Notes: generated by a model from the letters alone, not told the origin. Counted from the first letter of the stretch, positions 9,435 through 18,821 are shown. The stretch: 64,000 bases of DNA from Ohtaekwangia kribbensis (GCF_042676245.1 NZ_JBHTKA010000004.1:186001-250000); one strand, 5' to 3'. Translations and numbers: made by a program.

Positions 9435-10013
9435 TCAATCGGACGATTGCTCCTGATTAATCTCGGCTACGATGTCCACAATGCTTCTATCGTTGATCCT
9501 GACATCCGTCAGCGCTGCCTCGCCATTGCGTACACTCACCACGGCATAGGCAATCTGTGTTGAATCATTCCGTTGCGATTCCCAGTATATCTTTTCCGCT
9601 TCACTGGCTTTCGATTCTTCCAGGTAAAAACGATCGAACGGGTATTCGATCCACACGGCATAGGGCTCGTACGTTGACACAAAATCAACGCGTGCCTTTA
9701 CATAGTCTTCATCCTGCGGCTCGGTTACAGAAACGTTACGAATTCTCGCAAAGCCTGCCGAGTCGGTGAGTGATACATATATATCATGAACATTTAACCA
9801 CTCATTGTAGTCCTTCACCTTAAAATGATTCTCGGCAAAACTGAGCACTATATATTTACCCCTAAACGGATCAGCCGGATCAACAGGCGCTGTCTTGAAT
9901 TTATATACCTTGCCTTCACTGAGAACGGCTTCCTGATCAACAATCATTTTGGCAGGCACATACCACTGCACCAGACACATCACTATAAATAACGGAAGTA
10001 TAATCTTTTTCAT
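9435..10013 (-). CDS. GDYXXLXY-family protein
   Basis: The 192-residue protein has an N-terminal membrane anchor or signal (IILPLFIVMCLVQWYVPA). The block APVDPADPFRGKYIVLSF corresponds to the characteristic DPRDPLRGDYVxLxY motif of PF14345, with GKYIVLSF in place of GDYxxLxY. It is encoded directly after a DUF2157 membrane protein with a 4-base gap. These two families are regularly encoded together, so a joint membrane function is expected, though none is established. Confidence 0.8.
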   Translation of the reverse strand: MKKIILPLFIVMCLVQWYVPAKMIVDQEAVLSEGKVYKFKTAPVDPADPFRGKYIVLSFAENHFKVKDYNEWLNVHDIYVSLTDSAGFARIRNVSVTEPQDEDYVKARVDFVSTYEPYAVWIEYPFDRFYLEESKASEAEKIYWESQRNDSTQIAYAVVSVRNGEAALTDVRINDRSIVDIVAEINQEQSSD

Positions 10014-10017
10014 GATG

Positions 10018-11307
10018 CTATGCGTTCAATTCCTGCTTACGTCTTTTAACCATCCAGATGTTGGCAATGAAGAAGCCTGCTCCTACCAGCACAAAAAGTA
10101 AACCACGTGCTACAAAACTCATATCGAGATCGAAGAAGCGACAGATAATTAATGCCGTAAGTATTAACAAACCGTAATTCAGCAGGCTAAGTTTATTTTG
10201 TCTCGCACCATCGCGAATGGTAAACACTCCAAAGGCAAACAAGAGTATATTGTCCAATACCCTGGCCAGCAATGGCAGTTGATAACTTACAAGCATCAAT
10301 ATCAGTACTACCGCAAAAGCATAACTCTTGGCATTGATCGATGTAAAAGATTGTCTCACTCCTAACACGATCAGCAACATAACAGCCATAGCAAATGTGA
10401 CCCAGTACGGATATGCGTGTTGCAGGGCAACGCGGTATACACTATCGTTAAACACTTCCGTCCAGAACCATTCAAAGCTCATAAAGAGTAGTAACGATAT
10501 TAGCCCGAGGCTTCCTGTTACCAGGAACCCGTTGCTGATAAGCCTGCGTTCGCGAATCTTTTCAATCTGCCCGATGAGAATAAAAACACAGAACACATTG
10601 ATATATACCGCCAAGATTAATTCCCGGAGCATACCACTGAACATACCCAGCACCACCGTAACCGATAATGCAATAAACCAGGAATGAAACGCGAAGAAAT
10701 TACTTTGAATACGCTCTTTGTATAAGATATAGTAACGCGGAAGCACTAACGCAAGTAATAACCAATACCACCACGCTATAGTATCCGAATATTGAAAATA
10801 ACTCAAGTCGCATACATACCAGGTTATACCCACCATATAGAGTAACGAAGCCAGCGATGAGCGCATGACATAGATTACCGGCAAGGCCACGATCATCCAC
10901 AAAAACAAAAAGCCGTACAGGGTACCTTCGATATTATATACCTGGCTTACGATGGAAATACTGGCCGCAATCGCCAGGAAAAGAAATGTAGCAGCTCCCT
11001 CCCGCCATGCCGTGCTGTCCGATTTACGAAGCAGCACAAAACCACAAACCGCCTGCCCGATAAGCAAAGGCAATAACGCTATACCAAGCTTGGGTACTTT
11101 ACTGAGTATATCCCAGTTGTGAGCGATGATCAGAATAATACCCAACCCCACGAGCAATGCTCCCAGGATACCGAAGACTATAACCAAACGATTTGGTGCA
11201 TGCTCTTCCTTTTGTTGATAGAAGGCTCGTATCCGCTGTGCAGTCTCTTCGGTTATAACATTGGCTGCAACAAGCTCGGGCAGATCTTTCAGGACAGGTT
11301 TACTCAT
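10018..11307 (-). CDS. DUF2157 polytopic membrane protein
   Basis: I start it at MSKPVLKDLPELV, eight codons inside the longest open frame. The first 50 residues form the soluble helical DUF2157 head (LVAANVITEETAQRIRAFY), which is a short-helix motif preceding the membrane part. About twelve hydrophobic helices follow (for example LVIVFGILGALLVGLGIILII), ending with a basic tail VKRRKQELNA. The function is unknown. The GDYXXLXY protein is encoded immediately downstream and probably forms an operon with it. Confidence 0.85.
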   Translation of the reverse strand: MSKPVLKDLPELVAANVITEETAQRIRAFYQQKEEHAPNRLVIVFGILGALLVGLGIILIIAHNWDILSKVPKLGIALLPLLIGQAVCGFVLLRKSDSTAWREGAATFLFLAIAASISIVSQVYNIEGTLYGFLFLWMIVALPVIYVMRSSLASLLYMVGITWYVCDLSYFQYSDTIAWWYWLLLALVLPRYYILYKERIQSNFFAFHSWFIALSVTVVLGMFSGMLRELILAVYINVFCVFILIGQIEKIRERRLISNGFLVTGSLGLISLLLFMSFEWFWTEVFNDSVYRVALQHAYPYWVTFAMAVMLLIVLGVRQSFTSINAKSYAFAVVLILMLVSYQLPLLARVLDNILLFAFGVFTIRDGARQNKLSLLNYGLLILTALIICRFFDLDMSFVARGLLFVLVGAGFFIANIWMVKRRKQELNA

Positions 11308-11520
11308 ATAGCAGGGTATCGGTATTTGCAAAACGTAGCATATACCGGATATATTGCGGTTTGACAGGGTATAAGTTACGAGTTAATATTTACTTCTGAA
11401 ACGTATAAGCCGTTACACTGTTGCCATAGAAAGTTTGGAACGTAAAAAATTTTATTCTTAGCATCACAACTAACATCGGCGCAACTTCAGCTGATACATT
11501 TTTTATAGCGTATGTTTTAT

Positions 11521-12468
11521 TCAACGTAAGGCTAATACAACTGCGATCAAGTTCGCGAAAATATAGGACACTACTACTATTCTGGAACCAATTCTGTTCA
11601 CACGCAACGCAGCCTCTGTACGCCCGCTGTCATGATACTTCAGCGCAATGGCAGAAACTACCAGTGTCATAAAAATAGCAAAGAAGGTAAACGCATGCAG
11701 TGTGTCTACCAGGGTAAACGTAGACGACTCCGGCAATACGGAATCAATAATATACTTGTTACCAACGGCTGCAAACAAACCACCCACAGGCAAACCGAAC
11801 CGAGGTTCCAGCTCGGAAGGATGTGGCGTAAAACTTACTATAGCAATGAGAAACGCTATATACATACCAATGAAGATCTTCATGAACAATCCCCAGGCAT
11901 TGCGTTCAATATCCATTTCGATGTTAAACGTGGAGAACACTTGGCCGGTCACCGTTGAATCACCAAAGCCTGTCTCATAATCGTTACTCTTGCTTAGTAC
12001 CTGAAAGTTTTTGATCGTCCAGCCATCGATCGCTTCCTTTTCATCAAATCGGCTTCCTTTCAGGTCGGGCACAAATACAAGACTCCGGTTATCAAACAAT
12101 GCGTTCTCGATCTGTACTTTCAGGTGTTGCTGGTCGAAGGGAAAATCCTGTACATCCCACTTCTCTTTCATGGTACATTTCATTTTCATGATCGCCCACG
12201 ATTTACCTTCCACACTATCAACAATGATATCGGGTGGCTCTATTTCTTTCGCATTGGGAATGTCGAGTTGTTTGGAAAAATCGAAGTCAGCATTATCGTA
12301 CACAAACCACAGCCAGAACCGAATGGTATATTCTTTATCGTGAAAGTTGATATCGTGTACACTGATTACATACGCTCCCACCTTTACGGTATCGGGTACG
12401 CGTTCTTGTTGTGCATACGCAGTGGCCAGCATCAGCGCCAGACACACAGCAAAAAAATATTTTAACAT
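11521..12468 (-). CDS. Pentameric ligand-gated ion channel homologue (bacterial Cys-loop type)
   Basis: The protein has 315 residues. There is a signal peptide at 1-19 (ending TAYAQ). A beta-sandwich ligand-binding domain covers about 25-190, with the family landmark DFPFDQQHL at 108-116 (equivalent of the Cys-loop region, without the cysteines) and a WLWFVY strand at 52-57. Four transmembrane helices lie at about 192-213, 221-245, 251-278 and 292-314, joined by a short TM3-TM4 loop as in GLIC and ELIC. TM2 (PVGGLFAAVGNKYIIDSVLP) contains Lys and Asp and is unlike canonical pore helices, so channel activity is not assured. It is monocistronic, and the ligand is unknown. Confidence 0.8.
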   Translation of the reverse strand: MLKYFFAVCLALMLATAYAQQERVPDTVKVGAYVISVHDINFHDKEYTIRFWLWFVYDNADFDFSKQLDIPNAKEIEPPDIIVDSVEGKSWAIMKMKCTMKEKWDVQDFPFDQQHLKVQIENALFDNRSLVFVPDLKGSRFDEKEAIDGWTIKNFQVLSKSNDYETGFGDSTVTGQVFSTFNIEMDIERNAWGLFMKIFIGMYIAFLIAIVSFTPHPSELEPRFGLPVGGLFAAVGNKYIIDSVLPESSTFTLVDTLHAFTFFAIFMTLVVSAIALKYHDSGRTEAALRVNRIGSRIVVVSYIFANLIAVVLALR

Positions 12469-12581
12469 GTAAAGCAGATCAGGAAGCTCAAAGGTAAACG
12501 TTTTGCCCGTTTTAAAGAAGTTATCAAAGGTTCGGAACTTTGGAAATGCCGTGTTAATTTGGACGCAAATTTAAACTGCTT

Positions 12582-13025
12582 ATGTATACCGGATTATTAC
12601 ATACCCATTCATCCATTCGCTATCTCGTATTGTTGTTACTGATCGCAGTGATCATCAAATCATTGATCGGCTTGATGAACAAAAAGCCATTTGAAAAAGC
12701 AGACAACATGCTCAGCCTTTTCTTATTGATCTTTACGCACATTCAATTCCTCGCAGGCTTAGCGCTATATTTTGTAAGTCCGTTTGTACAATTCGGCGGT
12801 CAGACCATGAGTGATAAAATGACACGCTATTGGACAGTGGAACATATCACCGGTATGCTCATCGCTGTGGTACTCATAACCATTGCACGTTCAACTTCAA
12901 AACGTATGAGTGATCCGGTTGCCAAGCATAAACGTCTGTTCATCTTCAACACGATCGCACTGGTTATCATTATCGCTGTGGTGCTGCAGGGTGGTCTCAA
13001 AATCATCGGCAGCATACGGATGTAA
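12582..13025 (+). CDS. Four-helix membrane protein, cytochrome b-like annotation family
   Basis: The 147-residue protein has four hydrophobic helices at about 12-32, 42-66, 88-105 and 120-142. Histidines sit at helix boundaries: HTHSSIRY near the N-terminus, THIQFLAG in helix 2, VEHITGML in helix 3 and AKHKRL before helix 4. That distribution resembles haem-b proteins, and homologues in Bacteroidota are often labelled cytochrome b, but haem binding is not shown. It is followed by a strong terminator and is monocistronic. Confidence 0.65.
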   Translation: MYTGLLHTHSSIRYLVLLLLIAVIIKSLIGLMNKKPFEKADNMLSLFLLIFTHIQFLAGLALYFVSPFVQFGGQTMSDKMTRYWTVEHITGMLIAVVLITIARSTSKRMSDPVAKHKRLFIFNTIALVIIIAVVLQGGLKIIGSIRM

Positions 13026-13080
13026 AATCAATGTAAGTAATTACATATAAAGCTATAAAATAACGGTATGGCTATCGACA

Positions 13081-13106
13081 AACCGGGCAATTGCCCGGTT
13101 TTTTTG
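13081..13106 (+). terminator. Strong intrinsic terminator
   Basis: The perfect palindrome aaccgggcaattgcccggtt (20 bases) is followed by a run of seven T in total. It lies 55 bases after the small membrane protein. Confidence 0.9.
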
Positions 13107-13167
13107 TGTATTACGAATGCTCTTATTGTCTTAACTTTACTCTGAATAACGTTAATTAATAACCTTC

Positions 13168-14931
13168 ATGAAAACCCCACTTTTACTCGTTTTTACTTTG
13201 CTCACTTTTTGCGTGTTCGGCCAGACGGCTCAACAGCCGATGGAACGTTATGAGCTTGTTAAAATGGACAAGAATGTAAACACGTTTCACCACGAAGCTG
13301 CTCCGGTAATTTCTCCGGACGGCAACACGCTTTACTTCTTTGTTCAGGACCACCCGGAGAACACACAGGGTAAAGATGATACACAGGACATCTGGGTATC
13401 GAAGAAAGATGCCAATGGCGTTTGGGGTAAAGCCGAACACTTGCGCAATCCGTTCAACATTCACCGTTCCAACCAGGTGTTCACAGTATTTCCGGATGGA
13501 AGTCTTTTTATTAAAGGCGGAAGAACCAAAGGTGAAAAAGGTTTCTCGATTGTTACCGGATCTTCCCTGCGCGAACTGGATGTAAAAGATTTCAAGTCGA
13601 TGAATCAGGGTCGCTTTTATGGCGCAAGCATGTCGGCCGACATGAAGCACATGATCATATATTTTAGTGAAAAAGAAAACAGTCCGAACAGCGATCTCTA
13701 CGCAAGTCATGTTCAGCCTAACGGATCATGGTCTAAACCCGAGAAATTAAAACTAAGCACAACACTGGATGATGTAGGACCATTTATAGGACCGGATCAA
13801 AAAACACTATACTTCGCAAGTGCAAGACAATCGCCCGGCAGACAAGGTGGTGTTGATATATATAGAACAACACGCCTGGATGATACGTGGATGAATTGGT
13901 CTGAACCTATTAACATGGGCAAGCCTATCAACACCAGTGCACTAGACTACTACTTTACTATTGATAACGCAGGCAACGTATTTACCAGCCGCGCGAACAA
14001 AGCTATGGACGGTGCACAGCTCGATCTATACCAACTGGTACCGAAGACATTCAAAGTACAGTTAACCGGTGTTGTGTTGAATGAAAAAACACAGGAACCA
14101 TTACAGGCTAACGTTGAGATAAAAGTTACCGATCGCGAACCAATCGCACTGCGTTCAAACCCACAAGGTAAATTTGACACCAAGGCACCGGAGATGCAGG
14201 CGTTTACCATCGCTGCGCGTACGGAAGGTTTTATACCGAAAGAGCAGTCATTCAAATTACCGGTACTCAAAAAAGATACTACCATATTTATCGAGATACT
14301 CTTGAAACCGGTAGCTAAAAAATTACTGGTAAGCGGTAATGTATACGATAAAAAAACCGATAAGCAGATTGCGGCTAAACTGGATATAACACTGCGCAAC
14401 GATCGCAAGACAAACTTCAAAGTAGATGCTTCACGCGGAAGCTATGAAAAAGAAGTACCGAAACTCGGCTGGTATATGATAACTGCTTCTGCAGAAGGTT
14501 ATCTTAATTCAACGGATAGTGTTCAACTGGAAAGTGAAGAACTCTCTCCCGCCATTCGAGATTTATACTTGTTGCCGATCGAGATTGGTGTAACAGTGCG
14601 TCTTAAAAATATATACTTCGATTTCGACAAGACTACGCTGAAGAAAGAGTCTTTTACAGAACTTAATAAAGTGGTTGATTTCCTGAAACAGAACAGCACA
14701 GTTGAAATTGAAATTGCGGGGCACACGGATAACAAAGGTTCGGATGACTATAACGCCAATCTTTCACAAGGTCGTTCGCAGGCTGTGGTAGATTATCTCA
14801 TCAGTCAGGGAATTGAAAGTTACCGCCTCACCGCACATGGCTATGGCGAAAGTAAACCAATCGACACCAATGATAGCGATGCAGGCCGCGCCAACAACAG
14901 ACGCGTGGAGTTTACGGTGGTGAAGAAGTAA
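13168..14931 (+). CDS. PD40-repeat OmpA-family outer-membrane protein
   Basis: The protein has 587 residues. A signal peptide covers 1-18 (LLTFCVFGQ). WD40-like PD40 beta-propeller repeats lie at about 40-290 (PVISPDGNTLYFF, GPFIGPDQKTLYFAS). Two carboxypeptidase-regulatory-like beta domains follow at about 295-470. The C-terminal OmpA peptidoglycan-binding domain at about 480-587 shows IYFDFDKTTL, AGHTDNKGSDDYN and LSQGRSQAVVDYL, ending in NNRRVEFTV. This layout is shared with PorE-like and other T9SS-associated envelope proteins that anchor complexes to peptidoglycan, but this copy has no por/gld neighbour. It is monocistronic with a strong terminator. Confidence 0.9.
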   Translation: MKTPLLLVFTLLTFCVFGQTAQQPMERYELVKMDKNVNTFHHEAAPVISPDGNTLYFFVQDHPENTQGKDDTQDIWVSKKDANGVWGKAEHLRNPFNIHRSNQVFTVFPDGSLFIKGGRTKGEKGFSIVTGSSLRELDVKDFKSMNQGRFYGASMSADMKHMIIYFSEKENSPNSDLYASHVQPNGSWSKPEKLKLSTTLDDVGPFIGPDQKTLYFASARQSPGRQGGVDIYRTTRLDDTWMNWSEPINMGKPINTSALDYYFTIDNAGNVFTSRANKAMDGAQLDLYQLVPKTFKVQLTGVVLNEKTQEPLQANVEIKVTDREPIALRSNPQGKFDTKAPEMQAFTIAARTEGFIPKEQSFKLPVLKKDTTIFIEILLKPVAKKLLVSGNVYDKKTDKQIAAKLDITLRNDRKTNFKVDASRGSYEKEVPKLGWYMITASAEGYLNSTDSVQLESEELSPAIRDLYLLPIEIGVTVRLKNIYFDFDKTTLKKESFTELNKVVDFLKQNSTVEIEIAGHTDNKGSDDYNANLSQGRSQAVVDYLISQGIESYRLTAHGYGESKPIDTNDSDAGRANNRRVEFTVVKK

Positions 14932-14957
14932 GCTTCATCAAAAGTATATATACGCAA

Positions 14958-14986
14958 AGAGCCGGTCAGCGACCGGCTCTTTTTTC
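14958..14986 (+). terminator. Terminator after the PD40-OmpA gene
   Basis: AGAGCCGGTC pairs perfectly with GACCGGCTCT across a 3-base loop and is followed by six T. Confidence 0.9.
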
Positions 14987-15022
14987 TTCCTGCAAGTATA
15001 TATACATTTCTTTTTCAAAACA

Positions 15023-15484
15023 TCAGATCAACTCCGCTTCGCGCAATGCCTGCTGTTCATCTCCTGTTATATAGGCAAATATTTTCAGCTCGCCTTCGAT
15101 GTGTTGCAACAAATAAACTACTTCAAAACTGATGGCTATTTCTGTTCCGTCTTTTCGTTTGTAGCGCGAGTCCCATTCAACGGTAGCCATTACGTGGTGT
15201 TCATTCAACTCGGCAACATCAATGTCGCGTATCTTCATCAGTTGTGTACCGATGCTTCGGTAAAATTCATTTCCCTGTGGAATCATTTTCCGAAACGAAT
15301 CATCATTCTTACCGGCCACCACTCCGGCAGGACTCGCTTCAATAAAATGTTCTGCAAATGCATTTACAGTTCCTTCAACATCATCTACGGCACCTTCTAT
15401 TTTATTATCGCCTTGCAGCGCGCGCATAAAGCGGGCTTCGTATGCCTGAAAAAATTGTTTTACTTTTTGTTTCACATCGCTCAT
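15023..15484 (-). CDS. NTF2-like (SnoaL/DUF4440-type) protein
   Basis: The 153-residue cytoplasmic protein fits the cone-shaped NTF2 fold. It has N-terminal helices with FFQAYEARFMRAL, then VDDVEGTVNAFAEHFIEASPAG, and a beta-sheet with HHVMATVEWDSRYKRKDG followed by SFEVVYLLQH. Such proteins bind small hydrophobic ligands or catalyse isomerase-like reactions. No catalytic dyad is recognisable, so a function cannot be assigned. It is monocistronic, and the 230 bases upstream to the receiver gene hold nothing I recognise. Confidence 0.65.
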   Translation of the reverse strand: MSDVKQKVKQFFQAYEARFMRALQGDNKIEGAVDDVEGTVNAFAEHFIEASPAGVVAGKNDDSFRKMIPQGNEFYRSIGTQLMKIRDIDVAELNEHHVMATVEWDSRYKRKDGTEIAISFEVVYLLQHIEGELKIFAYITGDEQQALREAELI

Positions 15485-15713
15485 GGTATACCTCCTGCTG
15501 TATTTATGTTTTCATGTCTATTATTATACCATATCCGCCGGTATATATTTCAAACAAATACTTCTCGTGCTACAGCATTCCATTTTTTACCTGTACTGAA
15601 AGAAACAAGTGCGGATGAGTAGTTAAATACACATTTATACACTTCTACATTGCTTTCCTAAGTTGCAATGGTTCCGAATTTGATGTTGGTAGGGTTTTAT
15701 AGGATGCAAGAAC

Positions 15714-16064
15714 ATGGAGACCAAGAAAATTTTGCTGATTGATGATGAACAGGATTTTGGTTTTATCATGAAAAGTTTTTTCACGCGAAAAAATTGTGAA
15801 GTATATCATGCGCTTACGTTAGCAGAGGGAATGAAGATCCTTGATGAAGTTGATCCGGACTATATATTTCTCGACAACAATCTGCCAGACGGCCTGGGTT
15901 GGGGAAAATCAGAGTATATACGATTAAATTATCCGCGAGCACAACTTAATCTCATCAGTGCATATCATGTTCCTAAAACAACTGCTTCGTCATTTCGCAT
16001 TTTAGAAAAGCCACTGGTAATGGAAGAACTCAATAAAATATTTGAGTCTACTTCTTTCGTCTGA
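15714..16064 (+). CDS. Single-domain response regulator (receiver only)
   Basis: The 116-residue protein is a CheY-like receiver without an output domain. The acidic pocket is Asp10/Asp11, the phosphoacceptor is Asp54 in IFLDNNLPDG, the conserved Thr/Ser is the Ser in NLISAYH, and the Lys is in ILEKPL. No histidine kinase is adjacent. It precedes a BON-domain gene on the same strand by 142 bases, so it may signal through protein contacts in a stress response, which is inference from the neighbourhood. Confidence 0.9.
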   Translation: METKKILLIDDEQDFGFIMKSFFTRKNCEVYHALTLAEGMKILDEVDPDYIFLDNNLPDGLGWGKSEYIRLNYPRAQLNLISAYHVPKTTASSFRILEKPLVMEELNKIFESTSFV

Positions 16065-16206
16065 AAAACTTTCAGGTGTGTAATTCCTGTGACATCTGCG
16101 CACGGTGTGAGTAACACGATGCTCATACTTCTTCATGCGCTAAAGGCACGATTTTGTCGCTTCTTCATTTGAAATTTATTTATCAACTTTTAAAATACTT
16201 TAACTT

Positions 16207-17223
16207 ATGGCAAACTACAATCGCGCGCAAAGAGGATCTCGTACCTACTGGCCAGGCAAAGAAAGTAGTTCACGTGGTTCCAACTATGGAGATCGCTATC
16301 ATACAGGTCGCTACTCTGAAAATTCAGAATGGAATGAGAATGAAAGACGCTATGGAAATGAATCATATTATCCTGACAATGCACGCTATCAGCGCCCTTC
16401 CTACGGCAAGGAAAATCAATATAGTCAGTACGGCTATAATCGTGTAGACAGCGACTATCGCCAGGGTAATTCAGGAAGCAGAAATTCGCGTATACCATAT
16501 GATCGAGATTTCGATTCAAACTACTATGGCAATCGCAACACCTATCGTGGGGGAAGCTATGAAGGTGGTTATGGCAATAGTGGTTATGACGCTGATCGTT
16601 TCCGTGAGCATCGCGGTAACTGGGATGATGACATGAGTTACGACAGTGATATATACCGCAACAGGCGAAATCGTGAAGATGGTGGCTATGGCGGAACAAG
16701 CTATAATTCCGGTAACTACGGTGCGTATAATAGAAACTATAATCGCTATCGATCTGAGGATGACGACCAGGATGAAGATCGCAGCTGGTGGGACAAAAGT
16801 CGCGATGAGGTTTCATCATGGTTTGGTGATGATGATGCTGAACGCAGACGCGAACAGGATCGCCTGAGAAGCGGCCAGCATCGCGGCAAAGGACCGAAAG
16901 GCTATAAACGTTCTGATGAACGCATCAAAGAAGACATCAGCGATCGCCTCGGTGACGATCCCTATATAGATGCTACGGAGGTTGAGATCGTTGTTGCCAA
17001 TGGAGAAGTCACATTGATTGGTTCTGTAAACGACCGCATGGACAAACGCAGGGCTGAAGATTTAGCGGAACGAGTTTCCGGTGTTCAGAATGTTGAGAAC
17101 CGAATTCGGGTAAAATCTTCAGAAGGCATTTTTGAAAATTCGAATAAAGGCAATGCTTCTTCTTCCGTAAGCACAACAACTTCGGGCACTTCCCGAAAAA
17201 CAAGTACAGCGGAGATGCGCTAG
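16207..17223 (+). CDS. BON-domain protein with long Tyr/Asn/Arg/Gly-rich N-terminus
   Basis: The protein has 338 residues. The first 190 residues are low complexity, rich in Tyr, Asn, Arg, Gly and Ser (YNRAQRGSR, YGGTSYNSGNYGAYNRNY) and predicted disordered. An acidic/basic segment RDEVSSWFGDDDAERRREQ follows. A BON domain lies at about 238-305 (IKEDISDRLGDDPYIDATEV ... GEVTLIGSVNDRMDKRRAED). BON domains bind phospholipid or other surfaces. No signal peptide is visible, so it is probably cytoplasmic. The Tyr/Arg-rich tract resembles phase-separating sequences, which is inference only. Confidence 0.85.
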   Translation: MANYNRAQRGSRTYWPGKESSSRGSNYGDRYHTGRYSENSEWNENERRYGNESYYPDNARYQRPSYGKENQYSQYGYNRVDSDYRQGNSGSRNSRIPYDRDFDSNYYGNRNTYRGGSYEGGYGNSGYDADRFREHRGNWDDDMSYDSDIYRNRRNREDGGYGGTSYNSGNYGAYNRNYNRYRSEDDDQDEDRSWWDKSRDEVSSWFGDDDAERRREQDRLRSGQHRGKGPKGYKRSDERIKEDISDRLGDDPYIDATEVEIVVANGEVTLIGSVNDRMDKRRAEDLAERVSGVQNVENRIRVKSSEGIFENSNKGNASSSVSTTTSGTSRKTSTAEMR

Positions 17224-17245
17224 TATATATAGCGCGTTGAAAAGC

Positions 17246-17282
17246 AAAAAGCATCCCGGCTGAAATAACCGGGATGCTTTTT
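17246..17282. terminator. Bidirectional terminator between BON gene and PncC gene
   Basis: AAAAAGCATCCCGG pairs with CCGGGATGCTTTTT around a loop. A- and T-runs on both sides suit both convergent genes. Confidence 0.9.
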
Positions 17283-17309
17283 ATTATATACTTTGCCTGA
17301 AACGTATGC

Positions 17310-17789
17310 TCACACGATCAATGACGCAAACTCTTTGATAACTTCTTCTGTAAAGAAACGCTGAACTTCCCACGAATTATTTATGGATGTGTGGATGCGT
17401 TTTACTTCCAGGTTTTTACCGCGAAATGAAAAGGAAAAGAATGCAAAAGGTTCCTCCACCGAAAACTCAGGCGTTGGTGTTGCGTAGCCCGTTATAGCTA
17501 TACCCCAATCGCTTTTAAAAAGTGTGCATACATTATCCGCCATCTCCATCACTACTTTCTCCGACACACAATTACATTGTTGTGCATGGATTGGCTCTAC
17601 CTGCAAATGTTTATACTTCTGTGCTAAATTATAGGCTGTAATACCACCCTGAAAAAACTGAAGCGCAAACTCTGCCTGCGACAAGGCAGCCTGTATATGA
17701 CCTGCCGTAACACTTTCTGCTACGGCTACCGTCTGGTTGCTCTTCAACATATAGTCTTTGATGACGGCAATTTCTTTCAGATCGTACAT
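17310..17789 (-). CDS. Stand-alone CinA C-terminal (PncC-like) amidohydrolase
   Basis: The 159-residue protein is the CinA C-terminal domain alone. This domain deamidates nicotinamide mononucleotide to nicotinate mononucleotide, recycling the NMN released by NAD-dependent DNA ligase. The signature AESVTAGHIQAAL corresponds to the canonical AESCTGGxL, with the usual Cys-Thr-Gly-Gly changed to Val-Thr-Ala-Gly. WGIAITGYATP replaces the family's GVSGIAGPGG. Because both signature loops deviate and a full-length CinA with intact loops lies at 35580-36830, this copy may have another substrate or be regulatory. It ends an apparent operon, 9 bases after the hydrolase gene. Confidence 0.75.
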   Translation of the reverse strand: MYDLKEIAVIKDYMLKSNQTVAVAESVTAGHIQAALSQAEFALQFFQGGITAYNLAQKYKHLQVEPIHAQQCNCVSEKVVMEMADNVCTLFKSDWGIAITGYATPTPEFSVEEPFAFFSFSFRGKNLEVKRIHTSINNSWEVQRFFTEEVIKEFASLIV

Positions 17790-17798
17790 GTCATTTGG

Positions 17799-18791
17799 TT
17801 ATTGCGCTATAAAATCTTTTAATGCCTGCTGGAATCGTTCGGCACTCTCCAAGTGTGGTATATGACCAACATTTTCAAACTCGATAAGATGTGCACCGGT
17901 AATCGACTCAGCTACTTTTCTGCCCAGAGCCGGATACTGTCCTACGGTTTTTCGTTCTTCTTCCGACAGTGCTTCTTTACCCGGTGAAGTACGATCAGCC
18001 TGGCCAATAATCAGCAACGTTGGTCTCTTTATATTCTGAAATTCATATACAACGGGTTGCGTATAAATCATGTGACTGGTGAGTGCATTTACCCAGGCCA
18101 GCCGATTATACTCAGCACTTAATGTCCAGCGGTATTGAACTTGTACGTAAGGTTCGTATTCAAGTTTCCATACTACATAATAAGCTTCGTGATATTTATG
18201 TATGCCTGCTTCTGTCTTTTTAAGTTCCTTCTCATATTCTTTCTCGATAGAACTATACGGCACCTTTACTTTATAGTCTTCAAGTCCGATGGGGTTCTCC
18301 AGTATCAAATGACTTACCATTCCCGGGTACATTAAGGTAAACCGCGTTGCCAGCATACCGCCCATCGAGTGTCCTACAACCGCTACGGTTGAAATGGAAA
18401 GCGAGTCGAGCAAATGCTTGGTTTGTTCTGCCAGAAGCTGAAACGAATATATTATAGATGCTTTGGAAGATTTACCGAAACCGATCTGATCCGGAACGAT
18501 AACACGATATCCTTGTCCCGCTAAAAACCGAATGGTGCGTTCCCAATAGGCACCGAAAAAATTCTTTCCGTGCAGTAATAAAACAGTTTTGTCGTTAGCG
18601 TTGGCTACCGGCTTTACATCCATATAAGCCATTATTACATCCTGTCCCTGAACACGAAGTTTCAAGTATTGAACCGGAAACGGATATTTGAAATTCTCCA
18701 ATGCCAAACCCAGTGGCTCCTTCGGCTCCGGCTGACACCACGCGGTATACGCAAAAAGAATAATGAGTGAAGCTGTAATGAATCTTACCAT
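17799..18791 (-). CDS. Secreted alpha/beta hydrolase
   Basis: The 330-residue protein has a signal peptide (LIILFAYTAWCQ) and an alpha/beta-hydrolase fold. Visible parts are the oxyanion segment VLLLHGKNFFG, IVPDQIGFGKSS, the nucleophile elbow VVGHSMGGMLA (Ser), a likely acid in IIGQADRTSPG and the catalytic His in FENVGHIPHLE. The C-terminus has the usual ERFQQALKDFI helix. It probably acts on an ester or amide in the periplasm; the substrate is unknown. The PncC-like gene follows after 9 bases, suggesting cotranscription. Confidence 0.9.
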   Translation of the reverse strand: MVRFITASLIILFAYTAWCQPEPKEPLGLALENFKYPFPVQYLKLRVQGQDVIMAYMDVKPVANANDKTVLLLHGKNFFGAYWERTIRFLAGQGYRVIVPDQIGFGKSSKASIIYSFQLLAEQTKHLLDSLSISTVAVVGHSMGGMLATRFTLMYPGMVSHLILENPIGLEDYKVKVPYSSIEKEYEKELKKTEAGIHKYHEAYYVVWKLEYEPYVQVQYRWTLSAEYNRLAWVNALTSHMIYTQPVVYEFQNIKRPTLLIIGQADRTSPGKEALSEEERKTVGQYPALGRKVAESITGAHLIEFENVGHIPHLESAERFQQALKDFIAQ

Positions 18792-18821
18792 ATACTCAAC
18801 AGATCGGCATTAAACTATAGT

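Noticed and set aside
16205..16819. 204-codon minus-strand ORF rich in His/Asp/Tyr
   Set aside because: It is the antisense image of the low-complexity Tyr/Asn/Arg tract of the BON protein.
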